A DNA stretch of 41,784 bases from an uncultured Bacteroidales bacterium (GTDB lineage Bacteria > Bacteroidota > Bacteroidia > Bacteroidales > P3): assembly GCA_910586395.1 (NCBI GenBank), contig CAJUFX010000004.1, forward strand, positions 125,998 through 167,781, given 5' to 3'. The position numbers and the translations under genes were made by a program. The notes beneath the pieces are model-generated. The model was not told the origin of the DNA. It saw nothing but the letters and a program-made list of their open reading frames with translations, and did no database searches. Positions 25,684 to 40,600 of the stretch are shown here, piece by piece. The first letter of the stretch is position 1. Every line of letters starts with the position of its first letter.

Positions 25684-28600
25684 TTATTTCTTCTTAGTGA
25701 ATACGGTGACCGCACCCTTGACATACGTAAAGCCATCGACGGTGGGCAACTTGACGCGGTAATAATACGTGCCGCCCTCCACCTGCTTGCCGCCGCGCTC
25801 GCCGTTCCAGCCCAAGCCATCGTCCATGGCCTTGACGAGACGGCCCCACGAATCGTGGATTTCCACTTCGAATTCCGGGAACAGGATATTCGCCTCCGGA
25901 TAATTCGGGTCGTTGAGCACCATGGCGTTCGGCAACGGCAACACCGTGACGGCCACCGAGTCGTAACTGCGGCAACCATGCCCGTCGGTTACCGAAACAT
26001 AAACCGTGCGGTCGGCACCCTCCTCATAGACATAATCCGTCTTGTAGAGGTTCTTCGCGCCATGTTGCGAAACGACGCCCTCCCCGTCGGCCAACGGATT
26101 GTAGTCGTAGAAATGATACCACGAGAAGCGGTTCGGATGCGCCGTAAAGAAGACGATCTGGTTTTCGTAGTAACGGTTGTGCCGCATCGTGGGGATGGCC
26201 TCCAAGGCCACATGCTGCGTAAGGTAGTAGGCCACATACATCTGTACATGTACCGACAGCCCTTCGCCGTTGCGTTCCGTTATCGTACAGCCGAATTCGG
26301 TCGTTTCGCCGTCAAGGAACAGCGCAAAGACCGAGTCGGGCAAAGGCGCGTAACCGTAAGCCGCCAATTCTTCGTCCGTCAGCGGCTCGATGCCCTCCCA
26401 GGCGTAAACCAAGACCGGATCGCCGCCGGAAGCGAACAACGTGACGAACGCGACGCTGTTCTCACAAGCCGTGAAACGCAACGTATCGCCTTTCGCAACC
26501 ATCTGCAGCGTCGTATCGGCCGTTTCGTTGCCATCCTCATCGAGCCAAGGCAGGAGCGGCGGCACCACGACGGCCAGACCCGTCGAATCGAGCGTGAAAC
26601 TGCTGCTGACAATCAGTTCCACCGAGTCGGTTATCGTACAGCCATATTCATTCGTCACCGTGGCGTAGAACCAATGCGAACCGCTTTGCGGAATCGGACG
26701 CGTCGATGTCGCGGCCGCCGTGGGATCGTGCAGCCATTCGGCCGGCGACCAGACCACCGTGCTGCCCGCTTCCAAACCAGAGACGCTGATCGTCGCGCTA
26801 TCGACCACCGTTACCGTTGACGGCTCCGCCTGGAGATTCAGATGACCGTCCGAAGGCAACGGCCGCACCGTGACGAGAGCCGAGGCACAGGCCGTCGGAT
26901 TGACGAACGGCAAGGCGGGATCGGCCGTCACACGGACATCCACGGCATGTTTGCCGTCTTCGCGCGCCGGCGCGGTAGCCGGGTCGAACACAAACGTCGC
27001 CCCCGTTGCGCCGGCGACTTCCGCCCCGTCTATGAGCCATTGGAACGTCGGATTGTCACCCGCGTTATGCGGCGTAGCCGTGAGTTCGTACAACTCGTTG
27101 GCGCAGAGATTGAGCGTATCGGGCGAAATATCCACCGTCATCACAATCAGTTCCGCCTCCACCTGCTTCTCGCCGCAATAGTTGCTGACCGTGGCGCGTA
27201 TCATCGTGCCGCTCTCCTCCGGTTCCGCCTGACCGTAGTCAAACACGGACAGACCGTCGAGTTCCGGCAACGGCTCGTAGTCGGCCGCGCCCGGACGTTT
27301 GATTTCCCAAGCATAGTTGTACGACTCGTGTTCAGCATTGAGCGCGAACGTATAGTCGTGGCCGCGGCAGGGTTCTTCCTGAGCCTTATCCGGGAGGAAC
27401 GCGAGATTTTCGTCGATCGGTTCGGAAACCACGAGCGTCAGGACAGGCGTCGTATCCCGGTAACGGTAATTCGCGGAACCGTCCGCATTCTCACCGACCG
27501 AGTCGGCCAGAGCGACGGACATGAACTGCCAACCGTTCATATCGTACGTCACACCCAAAAGTTCCAATTCTCGACGCGAATGCTTCATATCGAAAATTTC
27601 ACCGAGTTCCGGATCCTCATCGCCACCGTAACGTTTATCGTCCGCTATGGCATGCCATTCGTCGTCGGCCGTTTTTCTGTAGTGCCACTGGCGCGTCGCT
27701 ATCGCTATTTCATCCACCTCCGACTGAACGCCCTTACGAAGTTCCACATTGAGAATGGTATAAGCGTCGCCTAAACCGCAGGTCAGATAATAGGCGGAGG
27801 AAATCTGGTGTTTGGCCGCCGGATCCTCGTTTTCCAGATGAACCCCGATCACGAGACCGGTCGGCAAGTCCATCGCCTCCAAATCCTCTACCGTCGTGCC
27901 GAAAGGCAAGGTGTCGGCCGTGTACATGTAGTCGGCATGCCATTCCAGCAACAGGTCTTCGTAGATACGCAACGTGGCGGTATCGGAATGACGACCGGCA
28001 AACAGCGTGCCGTCCTGCTGGTCAACATGGTCGGAAGCCTCGAAGCAGCCGCTCCGCAACACCGCGAAATAGTGCGTGGAGTCGTGTTTTTCGTACGTCA
28101 AAGGCTTTACCGTGAGGTTAGCCGCATGCAGCGCGTCCCCCGTCGCATCCGTAATAAAGAGGCCGGACGCATCGTTGGGCGTGTTTACCGGCTTGTCCGC
28201 GGACGCAACGCCCTTGCTCGGCGCAATCTGGTACCAGTCGAACGTTTCATAGCCGTAGAGCGCGCGTTGCTCGTCCGTCAAAATCACGGCATCGTCCGGC
28301 AACGAGCCGTCTTCCTTAGGTTGACCGCCCACATACACCGTCGCCTCCAAGGTCGTTTGATTGAAGCCCGCGTAGTCGGAGGCCGGGTTCGGATTAGCCG
28401 TCACGAGAATGTGCAGGTTTTCAACCGGCCTTACGACCAGCGTGGCGTCCGGATCGCTATACTTGTCGCCACCGTCGGACACCTTGAAGCGGAAGCGGTA
28501 ACCGTCCATGCTGTAAGGCACGTCCGGAATCGTCAGCACGGCCACGCTGTTGTTCATGGTTTCCGTCGCGTTCCAATCGGTCATCGGCACCGGCTTCCAG

Positions 28601-31600
28601 GTGTTGTCGTCCGCGCCCGTCGTGTATTCCCAAGACCGTTTGGCCGCGTCGTCGATGTTCATATTGGCCGTGGCCTTCAGATAGGCCGCCGAACCCTCGC
28701 AGACCGTATCCGGAAGCGTGGCGCCCAAGGCCAACGCATCCTGTACGCGGATCAACACCGTGTCGGAATTCGTTATGCCGCAGCAGTTCTCCACACGCAT
28801 GAACACCGAAATAGAGTCCAGACCGAGCGGCACGTCGGTCAGCGTCAGCACGCCACCGCTGCCGTCATCCTTGTAAGTGTCCGTCATGGCATTCGCAAAA
28901 GGCAAGCCTTCCGCCGTCTTAACGAAATCCTCCACCGACACCGCTGCATTGTAAGCGGCGCCTTTCTGCATGCCGTCCGCATAGAGCACATACCATACGG
29001 CCGGTTTCTGTTCGCACGAAGCGCCGGAACCTACCGCCGGCTTGGGGTTGCTCACCGTCGCGGTCAAGACCGACGAAGGCGTACCCGAAGACAGTTCCCA
29101 CTTCGACCGGCTGAGCGTTATCTGCGGTGTCGTATCGATATGAACGTACTTGACCGCACTATACATCGAGAAATCCTTGCAGGCCGAACCGACAGGCGCC
29201 GTCACGGCGATACGGTAATAACCGCTGTCGCTCACGTAAGTCGGATCTATATCCAAAGACAGGTGCGCCTGATGCGGCGTGCCGTAATCGGCCGTCACCG
29301 TAATGGTGCCGTCGTCCGCCACTTCCGCCCACGGTCCCGCCGCGGTTTTGGCACGCTCCCACTTGATGTCGGGTTGCCAGTTCACATTCAAGACAGCGTC
29401 CAGTTCCAAAGCCGACTTGCCGGCGCAGATATCGTCGTCAGCTATCGTCAGATCGTCTTTCCAAGTCGGCTTGACCTCCACATTAAGTTTGAATTCCAAT
29501 TCTTTGGCCTCGCCGCAAGCCGTTTCCGTTTTCAGTACCCAGATGCCCGAATCGGACGGCTGCACCGGATCCAGCGTCAGTTTGACCGGATCGGGAATGC
29601 CCTTGGTCGTCGTGCCCGTAAACGTGTTGGCGTTGCCGGCGTCGCTATCGGTCGAAGCATCGCCCGACGTGCCGCGCCGTTGCCATTTCCATGCGATTTC
29701 GGACGGAATCGTGGCCGAAAAACGTTCGATGGCCGCTTCCAAATCAACCGATCCGCCTTCGCAGACCGCCAATGTGGTCTGAGCCGACGTCAAGGCTTTG
29801 ACGCCCCGGTCGATGCGCAACAGCGCGTAAGCCGTATCGTATTCCTGACTGCAATCGGTATATACGACCGCCCTTATTTCCATCGAATCGTACAATTCGT
29901 GGAAGCGGTCGCCATTCCGATTCAACGTCAGCGTAACCGTATCCTTGCTCAGTTCAGCGTTAAGGATCCAGGAAACGGCCGGTATGTTGTTATCGTCATA
30001 CGAACATGTACCCGCCCATTTTTCGGCCGGTGTCGCGGCCGGATTGACATATACCAGATTGCTGGTCCTTATCTTACCGTCTTTCATAGGTTTCACATCG
30101 AAAACCATCGTCGTGATCTTCACCTTATCGAAATCCGCCGTTCCCGGATCCATGGTGAAAGCCACCGACGCATCCGTAGAACAGATCGTATCGTTGCGCA
30201 TCGTCCAGACCGGTTTTTCCCGCAGACAAACGTCCCATTCCGCAAACAGATCCGTCACGGCGTCACCGTTCTCATCGTACCAGTCGGTCTGGGAATGCTT
30301 GTCGTCGGTCACAAAGACATGGATGGCCTTGTTGAGCCACCAATCCTGCGGGTGCTCTTTCGTGGAAATGTAAACCCGGCGGCGGTCTTCGTTGCCGTTG
30401 GCGTCCGTGCCGTAACGGAATTTAAGCCCCGCTTCGGTCAACGTCTGGAGGTTGTCTCTATGGTGGCTGTTCGTTCCCGCCTTGTTGATGATCCATTCAT
30501 GAACGATGGTGCCGTGTCCTTTGGCGCCGTTATGGTACAATACCATCGTGTCGCCGTAATAGAAACAGCCCGAAGCCGTTCCTTCCGGTTCAACCGTCCC
30601 GGCATGCAACGTCGTCTGCGGCGTGAAATAGGCAGGCTCCGTCCGCACGCTGTGTTCGCATATCGAAGACGGGGTCACTACAAGACATCTGAACCGTATC
30701 GAACTGAGTTTGTCTTCCGTAATCAGATTGTTTGTAACCACATCCTGGAAATAACCCGGTTTGATCGTAACCGATGCCGTTCCGGCATTTTCCACATTAC
30801 CCTCCAGATTTTTCCAATTCCGACCGTCGTCAAAGCTGACACGCCATTGGTAAACCAATTGTCCGTCCGTCCAAGGCACCAAGGCCGTACCGTTCACATA
30901 CTTCACGCCGGCTGTCACGGCTTTGGCCGTAAATGTGACGTCTTCGGTCGGATAACCCTTCTCATTCACCAAGACCGGACAGTCAGTCGGATTCTTGGAC
31001 ACCTTGATGGTATCGTATATCTGGATCTTCATGCCCGTGATAGCGGGATCGCAGACACCGTTCGACACCAGCGCGCGGAGCGAATAACCGTGCGTGGCAT
31101 GCTTCCAAGTCCAGGTAGCCGGATAACCGTCCGCGGGCATGGGGTTGGACAAGCCGTCCAACGACACCGGGAAAGCCGCGCTGGGATCCAAGACGGAACG
31201 CCAGACGGAATCACCGACATTGACTTGGTCCGCCCGGTCGCGCAACGGATGGTATTCGTAACCCGTGATCTTGCCCGTATAGCCGGTCAAGGTTATCGTC
31301 GCGTTACCGTCGTAGCAGGCCGGATCGGGCGTCATGCTCAGCTTGCCGGCCTTGGGTTTCGCATTTACCGTCAACAGGGCCGCGTTCGACGTCACCGAGG
31401 CGCAGACCTTGTTGCCCGTAATGCGCAGACGGTAATAACCGCTGTCGGTCAGGTTGGAGGCGCGGTGCAGGACATCCCCGCTCGCATCCTTGCTTTTGGT
31501 CGTCCAATCGCTCTCCTGAGCCGTGGCCGGATCTTTCTGCGTAAACTGCAACGTCCAAACGATGCCCGTCACATTGGCCTGCGTCGCCGTAACGCCATCC

Positions 31601-34600
31601 TTGAGCTTGATGTCGAAAGGCGTTTGGTCGCAAATGGCGTGCGGCAGATTCAACGCATCCATCGACGACAGGTATGGTTTCGGATAAACCGTCACTGCAT
31701 AGGCCGGCGTTTCGTCCGACGTACCGCCGGTCGTCGAATATTTCAACTTGAATTTGTAGGCCGCCGGACCGGCGCTGAGTCCCGGCGCCGGACGTCCCGA
31801 CCACGTCATCGTAAACGGACTCGTCGCGCTTACCGTCACCGTGCCGCCCTCCGCCGGGCTACCGGCGTTCAGATCCGTCCAATTCGCGCCGTCGTCTTTG
31901 GAGTACTGCCACTGGATCGTCGAGGCGTCCACATTGTCGGCATTGTTGCCGCTTACCTTGATGGCCAACTCTATGTCGCCGTCGCTACAGATTTCGTTCT
32001 CGCCTTCCAGCAACAATTTGGTGGACGCGTTGACCTGCGCCTTGATGACATTCGACTCCTCGTCGTCGCAAGGCGTGCCGTCCACAACGACCCAGAAATG
32101 CCAAAGTCCCGTTTGCGTGAACTGGAACTCATAGCCGGTCATGAAATTGGGTCTCGTTTGCTCTTGCGCTTTATCGGGTTGACCGGATCCGTTGTCGGGT
32201 GCATAATGCAACGTCGCCGCTATTTCGGCCCGATCCACGCGTTGGTGTTCGCCGCCCGTAAGCGTAATCTTATGCGACAGGCCTTCGTCGATGACCAAGG
32301 GGTCGGCGGTCGTATGCTCCCATGCGATAACGGCCTGCGTAAGCGGTTTGATGGTCTTGATGGTCGTTTCCGCTATGCTCATGGCACAAGCCGCGCTCTT
32401 ATCGATAGCGTATAAGCCCGTCTTGGCCACGAAATAATAGTACGTCTGATTTTCGTACATCTTATTGTCGTAAGTCGCCGTTACGGAAGTCGCTTTATCG
32501 TTCTCCGTCGCGATCGGGCTTACGCTGCCGGCGATGATCTGCGCCTTCAGGTCGGCGGCCGTCACCGGCCTATCGAACGCATAGAGATCGAAACCGGTCG
32601 TATTGTTCTGTACGATGTCGAACGTTACGGTTTCCCCGCTTTGGAAACATACCTCGCGGCCGTTGGCGCCGGTGTATCGGATTTCACCCGACGGATAAAC
32701 CATGACCTCCTTGACGTCGGAGTACACTTTGGCGCAAGGCGAAGCCGTTTCCGGATTCTTAACCTCGTAGCGGACATAATATTTCGTGGGTTCGGTCGGC
32801 GTGCTCGGCAACGCCAAGTCCGCCTTGGCCGAACCGGCAGCGCCCGTCACGTCTTTGGGCACCGTTTCCGTCGCACCGCCCGCAGACGGATCCGTTTCAT
32901 ACAAAACAAAATGTATCGTGGCGTTGGCCGGTGCGAAACCGCTCGCCGTCACGCTGATGTTCGTATTCGACGCCCCGGTGCAGACCGCCTGCGGTGCGGT
33001 CAGCGTGCCGGCCGTCAACGCCCCGTATAGCGAAAGCGTATAAGTGCCGATTTCTTTGTCGCAAGGCCCGTTGGCCACTTGCGCGCGGAACTGATACGTC
33101 TTGACCGCACCGGCCGCCGGAAGCGTCAACTTGCTGTCGGTCAAGCCTATCGTCAGTTCGTTGGGCGTCGTGCCGTCGGCCGCCTGCCAGCTCGTCCAAT
33201 TGGCACCGTTGTCGGCACTGTATTCCCACTCCGTCACCTCGGCCGCCGGCGTGGGCTGCGTGCCGGAGGTCTGAGGCGTAAACACGAGCTTCAGCGAGGC
33301 GCCGTCCAAATCGGTCGTACAATACGACATGGCGGTCTTGCCGGCCGCATCGGCCAAAGTACCCTTGGGCGCGACGCTCGTAAACACGCTGACCGGGAAT
33401 TGTTTTTCAAGCGGGGTCGTCCCGTTTACCACCGGACACGTTATATTATAGGTAGGCGCGCCCGTCCGCTGATAAGCGCGCGTATAAGTCTGTGTGAGCT
33501 CATAATCGCCCTGGAACGTCGCCGCATCCGGCGCATCGGTAGCCGTGACGGAATTTCTGCCGCTACCGGGTGCTTTGAATGAATAGACGGCATCGGTACT
33601 CAAGCCTGTCGAAGAACTGCAATTCGTACAGATCCATTTGTTCGTGATCGTCTCCGTCCGCGTTTCCGTCTTGTCTTTCGAGTCGGTCAACGTATTGAGA
33701 GCCGGTGCCGTATTCAGCTGCAACTGAATCTCCGTTCCCTCGCATACCAAATGATCGGGTACTTCGGTCGTCTCGCCCTTTTTCTGCATCACGGCCTTGA
33801 GGCTGCTCTCGTTGGTCAAGGTCGGATTGGGACGGATGACGAAATGAATCGTGTCGGTCGTCGCCGTGTTGGCGCCGTCGCGTTCCACATCCACCCAGAG
33901 CCGCCACTCGCCCGGCGCCGTCATGCTGCCGTCGGTTTTCGTGGAGAACGGGCAGGCCGTCGCGCCCGACGCGATGTTCGAGCATTCCTTGCCTTTTTGA
34001 ATCGCGCCCATAACCAATTTGCCGCCGGCATCCTCCGTTACCGGGGCATAATACCACGTGGCCTTGGTCACAGCCGGCCGGCCGCCACTCGCCTTAAGCA
34101 TGAACGTCTTGCCCGGATCCGCTTCGGCCGAACAGATAGCCGTAGCCGTAGCCGGCGTCAGCACCACGGTCGGTGCATCCTTATCGACAATGGCTTCCGG
34201 ATCACAATTGGCGAGCACTTTGACGGTAAACGCCTTGCCGATGCCACCGTTCCCGGCCGTGGCCGAGGCGGCGTCCGACCATACCTCGGTCGGACAGTTG
34301 TAGCCTACCGTCAACTTCGTCACTTTGACAAAATACTGAGCAGACAAATCCGAAGTCGTCGGCGTGCCCACATCCGTGGATTGGACGTTCAGCGTCGCGG
34401 CCGTCGCACCGGACACCGCGGCCGTCTTGCCACCCTTGTACCACTGGTAGGTAACGGTAGCCGTGCCGGCCGCTACCTCAGACTCCGTGGCGGCGTCCAG
34501 CTTCACGCTCAACTCCGTCTCTTCGCCGGGACAGAGCGAGAAATCCGTCGCCGACTCATTCGTCACCCGCACTTCGGGCCGTTCGCTGAACGCGAGTTCG

Positions 34601-37600
34601 AACGCGTCGGAAACCACTTCGGCCGTACAGTTGGCGTTATTCATCTTGACCGTCGCCACCAACAGGTATTCGCCGGCCAACGTCATGCCGAACTGGTCGG
34701 TCTCCTTGCCCGTAACCGTCAGACTCTTCAATTCGACGCCTTGATAGACGTCGCCGTTCTGCAAGGCCGTACGGTTCGTGCCGTCCTTTTTATACCATTT
34801 ATACGTCACCGCCTTGCCGTTGTTCGGCAACGGGTCGTTCTTGAGCCGCAACGTCACGGTCGCCCCCTCGCACACATAGGGTTTGCCGTCGGTACCGGTG
34901 CCGCCGCCCGTAGCCTCCACGACCGGTTTGTCGGCGTAAGGTTCAGGCGTAATCTGCACGGTAACGGTGTTGTTCAGCAACACGCTGTCGGCACAACCGT
35001 CGGCCGTTTCGGCATAGACCTGGAGCGTGTACTTGTCGGAAACCACCGTGTTGTTGTTCGCGCCCGGCGTGCCGCCGTGAACCGCCGTGAACGAATAGCC
35101 GTCGGACGTTGCCGGCGCGTCGCCGGCAACCGGCGATACGGCCGTACCGTTCTTATACCAGCGGTAAGTCCACGTCGTGCCGGTAGGCGCGGCGGGCTTG
35201 GCATCTATGTTCTTGGGCGTCAGGCTGACCGTGGCCCCGTCGCAGACCGGCAGCGTCTGCGCGTCCATCTGGGTCGGCATCACCGGCATCGGATTCACGA
35301 TGCGCACGCCGGCCGTACCGATCTTGTAAATCGTGTCGCAGGTCTGGTTCGCGCTCGTGCTGTTGATAGGCGTCGTACGCGCGAACGTATGATAGGAATA
35401 ATAGTAGTCGGTCTGCTTGGCCGTGATACCGGCCGTCGCGCCGAGATCCACCGTGCCCGTCGTACCTACCGACGTCGCGCCGGCGGCCGCAGCCGCTTTC
35501 GGATCGGCCGGCACCGTCGCGCCCGTACCCTTGAACCATTCGTATTTGGTGTGCGTCGTGCCGGCAGGCAAAGCCGGCATGTCTTTCAAGTGCAGGTACG
35601 CATGCGGTCCGGCACACATCGTCAGCGAGTTGTCGTCGCCGGCCGTCACGGCGGCCGCCTGCGTGGCTTCGAGCGAAACCATGATTGACGCGCCGTTCAC
35701 CACCGTCGGCTCCGGCATCGCCCCCACCACATATTCCACAACGGACGTCTTGAGGTTGTTATTGTTGCCCGTACGCGTCACCACCGCATAGTAATAATGC
35801 GAACCGGGCTGTTTGAAATCGTGGCCGCTTACCGTCTCTGTCGAGGGATCGAACGTCAGGTCGCCCGTCAGCGCGTTCGGCACCGTGGACTTTATCGATC
35901 TGAAATCGGCGTCCGCCTTGCTGTTGTAACTATGGAACAGTTCTATCTTCTCAATGGTACGGCCCGCCATGTTCTGCGCCACAATCTTGACCGTGGGCCA
36001 GGCCGCGGCCGCCTCGCCGACGCAGACCGTGAAAGGCGTATGCTCGTCGCGGGCGGTACCGTCGCGGCCGTTCTGCACCGCATCCTTGTCGCAGGCCGAT
36101 ACTTCAACCGTGAATGTCAGCGTTGTATCTTTCGTACAGCCGGCCGCCGTCGTAGCCCTGACTTTCAATGCGTAAGTCTTGGTCGCCGGCGCGTTGGCGG
36201 TCTCACTCGCATTCAACTTCCAACAGCTGCCGCCCGTAACGGGCGAAGAAGTGCCGCCCGCCGTCGGCCAAGTATAGGTGTAGGTATAACCCAAGGCGTC
36301 ATTCTGAACAACGGTCAGTATCGGCGTCTCGTCCTTGCAGACGCTGGTCTGGTAGCCCGCCACGCCACCCGTCGTGGCCGTAAACGCGCCACCGAGTTCC
36401 GGCAGCGGGTTCACCGTGACCGCAACCACGGCCGTATTGACGGCGGCCGAACAGGCCGCGTTGCCCGTCGGCGTAGCCGTTATGTGGACGTAATAACTAC
36501 CGGCCGCAGCAGCCGTGGCAGGCGTCGTATAGGAAGTGCCGGTGGCGCCGCTGATGGACTGATCCTGAGTCGGGTCAGGCGTTACGCCGTCGCCCGCGCG
36601 CAGTCTGTACCACTGATATGCCACCGTCGAGCCGCTCACGCTGACCGCCGGCACGCTCAACGTAGCCGTCGCCCCCGCGCAGATCGCGCCGGAGGCGGGG
36701 TTCACCGTGACGGTCGGCGCCGTCAGGCTCGGCAAGGGCGTGATATTGACCGTGATGCCGGTCAAAGCGGCCGTCGAATCGACGCAACCCTCGGCCGTCT
36801 GGCCATATACCTTAAGCGTATAGACATCCGTTACCTTGGCCGTCGCACCGTCCGCGTCGGCCGTTACCGAAATCGCGTTCAGGTTCGGCAACTTACTCGT
36901 GCCGTCGGCCGGATAGGCGATTACCGTCGAACCGGTGCCGCGCTTCTTATGCCAACGGTAAGTCCAGGTCGTGCCCGCGGCGGGCGCGGCCGGCGTCGTA
37001 GTCGTCGTCAGGTCGAACGCATCGCCGTCGCATAGGTTTTTCGTCTCTCCCGCCATCGCCGTCGGCAAAGCCGGTTTCGGGTTGACGGTTAATTGGCCGA
37101 CAGCCGGCGTCGGGAACAATTTGGTACAGGACTTCGTCGTCGCCGAAGAGTTGACTGTTGTGGTACGGACATAAGAACGATAGGCATAGTAGTAACCCGC
37201 ATCGGAGGCGGACGCCTGACCTGAACCTGTCAACGACAACACGGCATCATGCGAAGCAAATGCACCGCTTGTCGGCGGCGTGGCCGGCGGCACGGTCAAT
37301 GACGAAGCCGACTTATACCAATGATACGACCCGCCAACCTTACCGTTGTCAGGCTTAGTATCGCCGTTACCGCTTTCCGGAAGACCGCGCATCTGCAGAA
37401 AGACCGGTGTGCCGACACAGACGGCCAACGTCTTGTCGGTGCCCGGCGTAAAACCGGGAGCCGTCGGATTGTCGGTCGAGAGGTAAACACCGCCCGCCGG
37501 GTCTATCGTAATCGCCGGCATCGCGCCGATCACATATTCCACCGTGTCGGTGTAGGTGGGCGAATAGCCTGTACGTTCTATCTTGGCATAGTAGTAGTGC

Positions 37601-40600
37601 GAACCTGGGGTCTTGACCGCAGCCGGCGCACCGGCCGCTTTGGGATTGAACACATAGTCCGACACGAATGTCATCGCCGCATAAGGCGTTGTCTGCCCCG
37701 TACGGTCCGTGCTGTGATAAAGTGTTACACTTGTTACGGCGGCCGGCGCACCGGCCGGTATATTCGCCGGCACCACATATACTTCCCACCAAGTCAAATC
37801 CTCCTCACAGACCTCAAACGCCTTTGTCTTACTGTATTCCGTTTTACCATCCGTAATTTTATCCGGATCACAGGCACTATAGTTCACGTTGAACGTCGCA
37901 AACACACTCCGCTCGCATACCTCGGAACCATCGTCCAACTTAGCCTTGGCCGCCACCACACAGCGGAACGTCTGCTTGCCGGAAGCCGAAGCCGTCGGAA
38001 TCACATATTGCGACCCCTTGTTGCCGCTATTCGTTACCCCGGAACTCAATTGCGTCGAGCCGTTATACCATGTATAGGTATAGTCGGTATGCTTGAGCGA
38101 ACCGGTTTGTAAACCATCATTGGTATTGACTTTCAATGTCATGGAAGTTCCGTTGCAAACGTTGATCGTCACCGCCTTACCGTTACCCGCCTCCGTTACC
38201 GCGTCGGCCGAGATGCTCGTGATGAAATTGGCCGTATCAGGCAAGGGGTTGATGATGGGCTGAATGAAAGCCGTCGTATCGCGAACCGTACAGCCGTTGT
38301 CCGTCGCCGAAACCGTCAAACCGTAAAAACGGGTGTTCAATACCGTACGGTTGGCCGACGTCGTGGCCAGCGTCAGTACTTTTCCTGTCGTACCGGTATG
38401 AATACCATCTCCGGAAGGTACGTCCAGAAACGTCTTTGCCGTCACATTGGCTTGGCTCGTCGCATAAATCCATTTATAGGCAGGCGTGCCCGCCGAAGCC
38501 GATGCCCCCGAACCGATCTGCAAGGTCTCGCCCGCACAAACGCCGGCCGGCGGATTCAAAGCGATGGTTTTATTGTTGATCGTCGGCGTAGCCTTAACCG
38601 TTACCGAAGCTGCCCCCGAAGGGCTCAAGGCCGTACCGCCTTGCGGCGTCACCACCACAACGAATTCCACAGGCGTATTGCCGGCCGTCACCGTCCCGAA
38701 AAACGACTTATCGACCGTCAACGTCTCATAGCCGTTGGCCGTCGCCGCATTCAGCGTATATTTATCAGACGGTACATTATTATAGGTAGTACCGCCTTGT
38801 TTGTATCGCAGTACGATGCCGCTCGTAGCCGGTTGTGCCGGCGTCATCGTCAACGTAACATCCTGCAGATCATTCGCGCAGAATGTCGTCGGATTCGCCG
38901 TCAGCGTCACATCACAATTGTCGGCCTTCTTGACGTTTTGAGATACAACCGAAGCCGCACAGATCGTCGTGTCGTAGCCGGCGCCTGTAAGATTAGACGC
39001 GATGCGTCGGTTTTTCGGCGTTACCTGGATCGTGACATTATTATTGTAAAGCGCCGTTTCCGGAATGACCATCGTCAAAACCGAAGCCGAAGTATCGGCC
39101 ACATCATGCATGCCACCCGCCGCGAAATCTGAATAAGCCCACTTAAAATAATTACTGTTCGTACCGCTATAAACCATCGTAACCGGTTGTCCCGGACAGA
39201 ATTCGGTCGGACTGATGGTACCGGCCGTCGGCTTGGCCAGCACTTTTATCTGCACCGTATCCGAATAAGCCGTACATCCGTCGTTGGTATTTTTGAAACG
39301 CAAATTGGCATTATTCATAGCGGTAACGCCATCCACCTCATAAGTTAAGGTGACAGGACTAGGCGTATAACCGGTATTTTTACCTACCGGCCCTGCAAAC
39401 ACCGACCCACCATTTGGAGCCGCTTCCAACTGATACTGATCGGCGACCAACCACATTTGAGACAAGCCCACCGTCATCTCGAATTTCTCTCCGTCGCAGA
39501 TGCCCGATGTCGTCAGTTTGGCCGTCTTGCCCGCCAAAGTCGGCTTTTGGACATAGTGCTTCTTGACTTCAAAGGACGCCGTCTTGACCGTTTCACCGTC
39601 TTTGGTAACCAAGACCCTGAACCAATAAGACTTACCGTTATCATAAACCGTTTTGTCTATCGTATTCAATGCCGGAAACAAATTAAAAACAACCTGATCC
39701 GCTGTCATATTCGGCCAGTCACTATAGTTGTTACCGTCCGCACTCATTTGCCATTGCAATGTCGCGCCGGGTTCCTGATTCCGAATCATCAAGTCTATCT
39801 TGTCATCGCATAATGTAAGATAGGATCCCGTCTGTGGAACTCCATTCACAATGGCCACGATTTCACCCTTTTCCAGATTGGAAGCCATCGAAACCGTGAC
39901 CGGCTTGGAATAATTGCTCAAACCGTCTTTTGTCGGATCTAACACGCAAGAAGCATTATAAACAATCCTGTATTGCTCCTCTTGAGTCGGATAACGCAGA
40001 CTTGGCGCCGCCAAAACAGCCAACATCCCCTTTTCCGTTATAAACGACTCGTTGCCGACCGTTGTTCCGGCAGGTGTCGTTGCCCAAGTGGTCCAAGTGT
40101 TACCGTCCGTTGACACCTGCCACAACAAATCGGCGAGCAATTCAAACTTAGCATTGTTTGTTGCTACATTCGTAGTGAAATAAAGCCGCACAGGACTGCC
40201 TGCAACAACCGCCGTATCGGCCGGCGGCGCAGTCAGAAAATCCGGTCCCGGATGCTTAACCGTATAGTCGTTGCCTCCAGTAGTCCAAACATATTCTTGA
40301 CCACAACTGACACTGAAATCCTTACCCGCATAAGCGGTCTCAAAAGACATACTGGTTCCTTTCGGTGTCGCATCCATTGGGTTAGCCACACGGGTGAAAC
40401 CCGCCGCCCATTCCGACCAACCATCAGCTGTCTGATAACGCACATACACCCACTTGTTGGCAGCACTCGCCCAATGAAATGCCGCCGCGCCGGTCTGCTG
40501 CTGGCAAGCCGTCTGTTGCGCGGCAATATCCGCAGTCGGCATCCACCATCCCAAAAGCGAGTTGGAGAATCGCCATTCAGTCGCAGGCTTGGCCACACCA

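Noticed and set aside
27808..32415. A 1535-codon open frame on the plus strand inside the giant gene
   Set aside because: It is antisense to a clear coding frame, is rich in Arg and His with no recognisable domain, and follows from the codon bias of the GC-rich gene.
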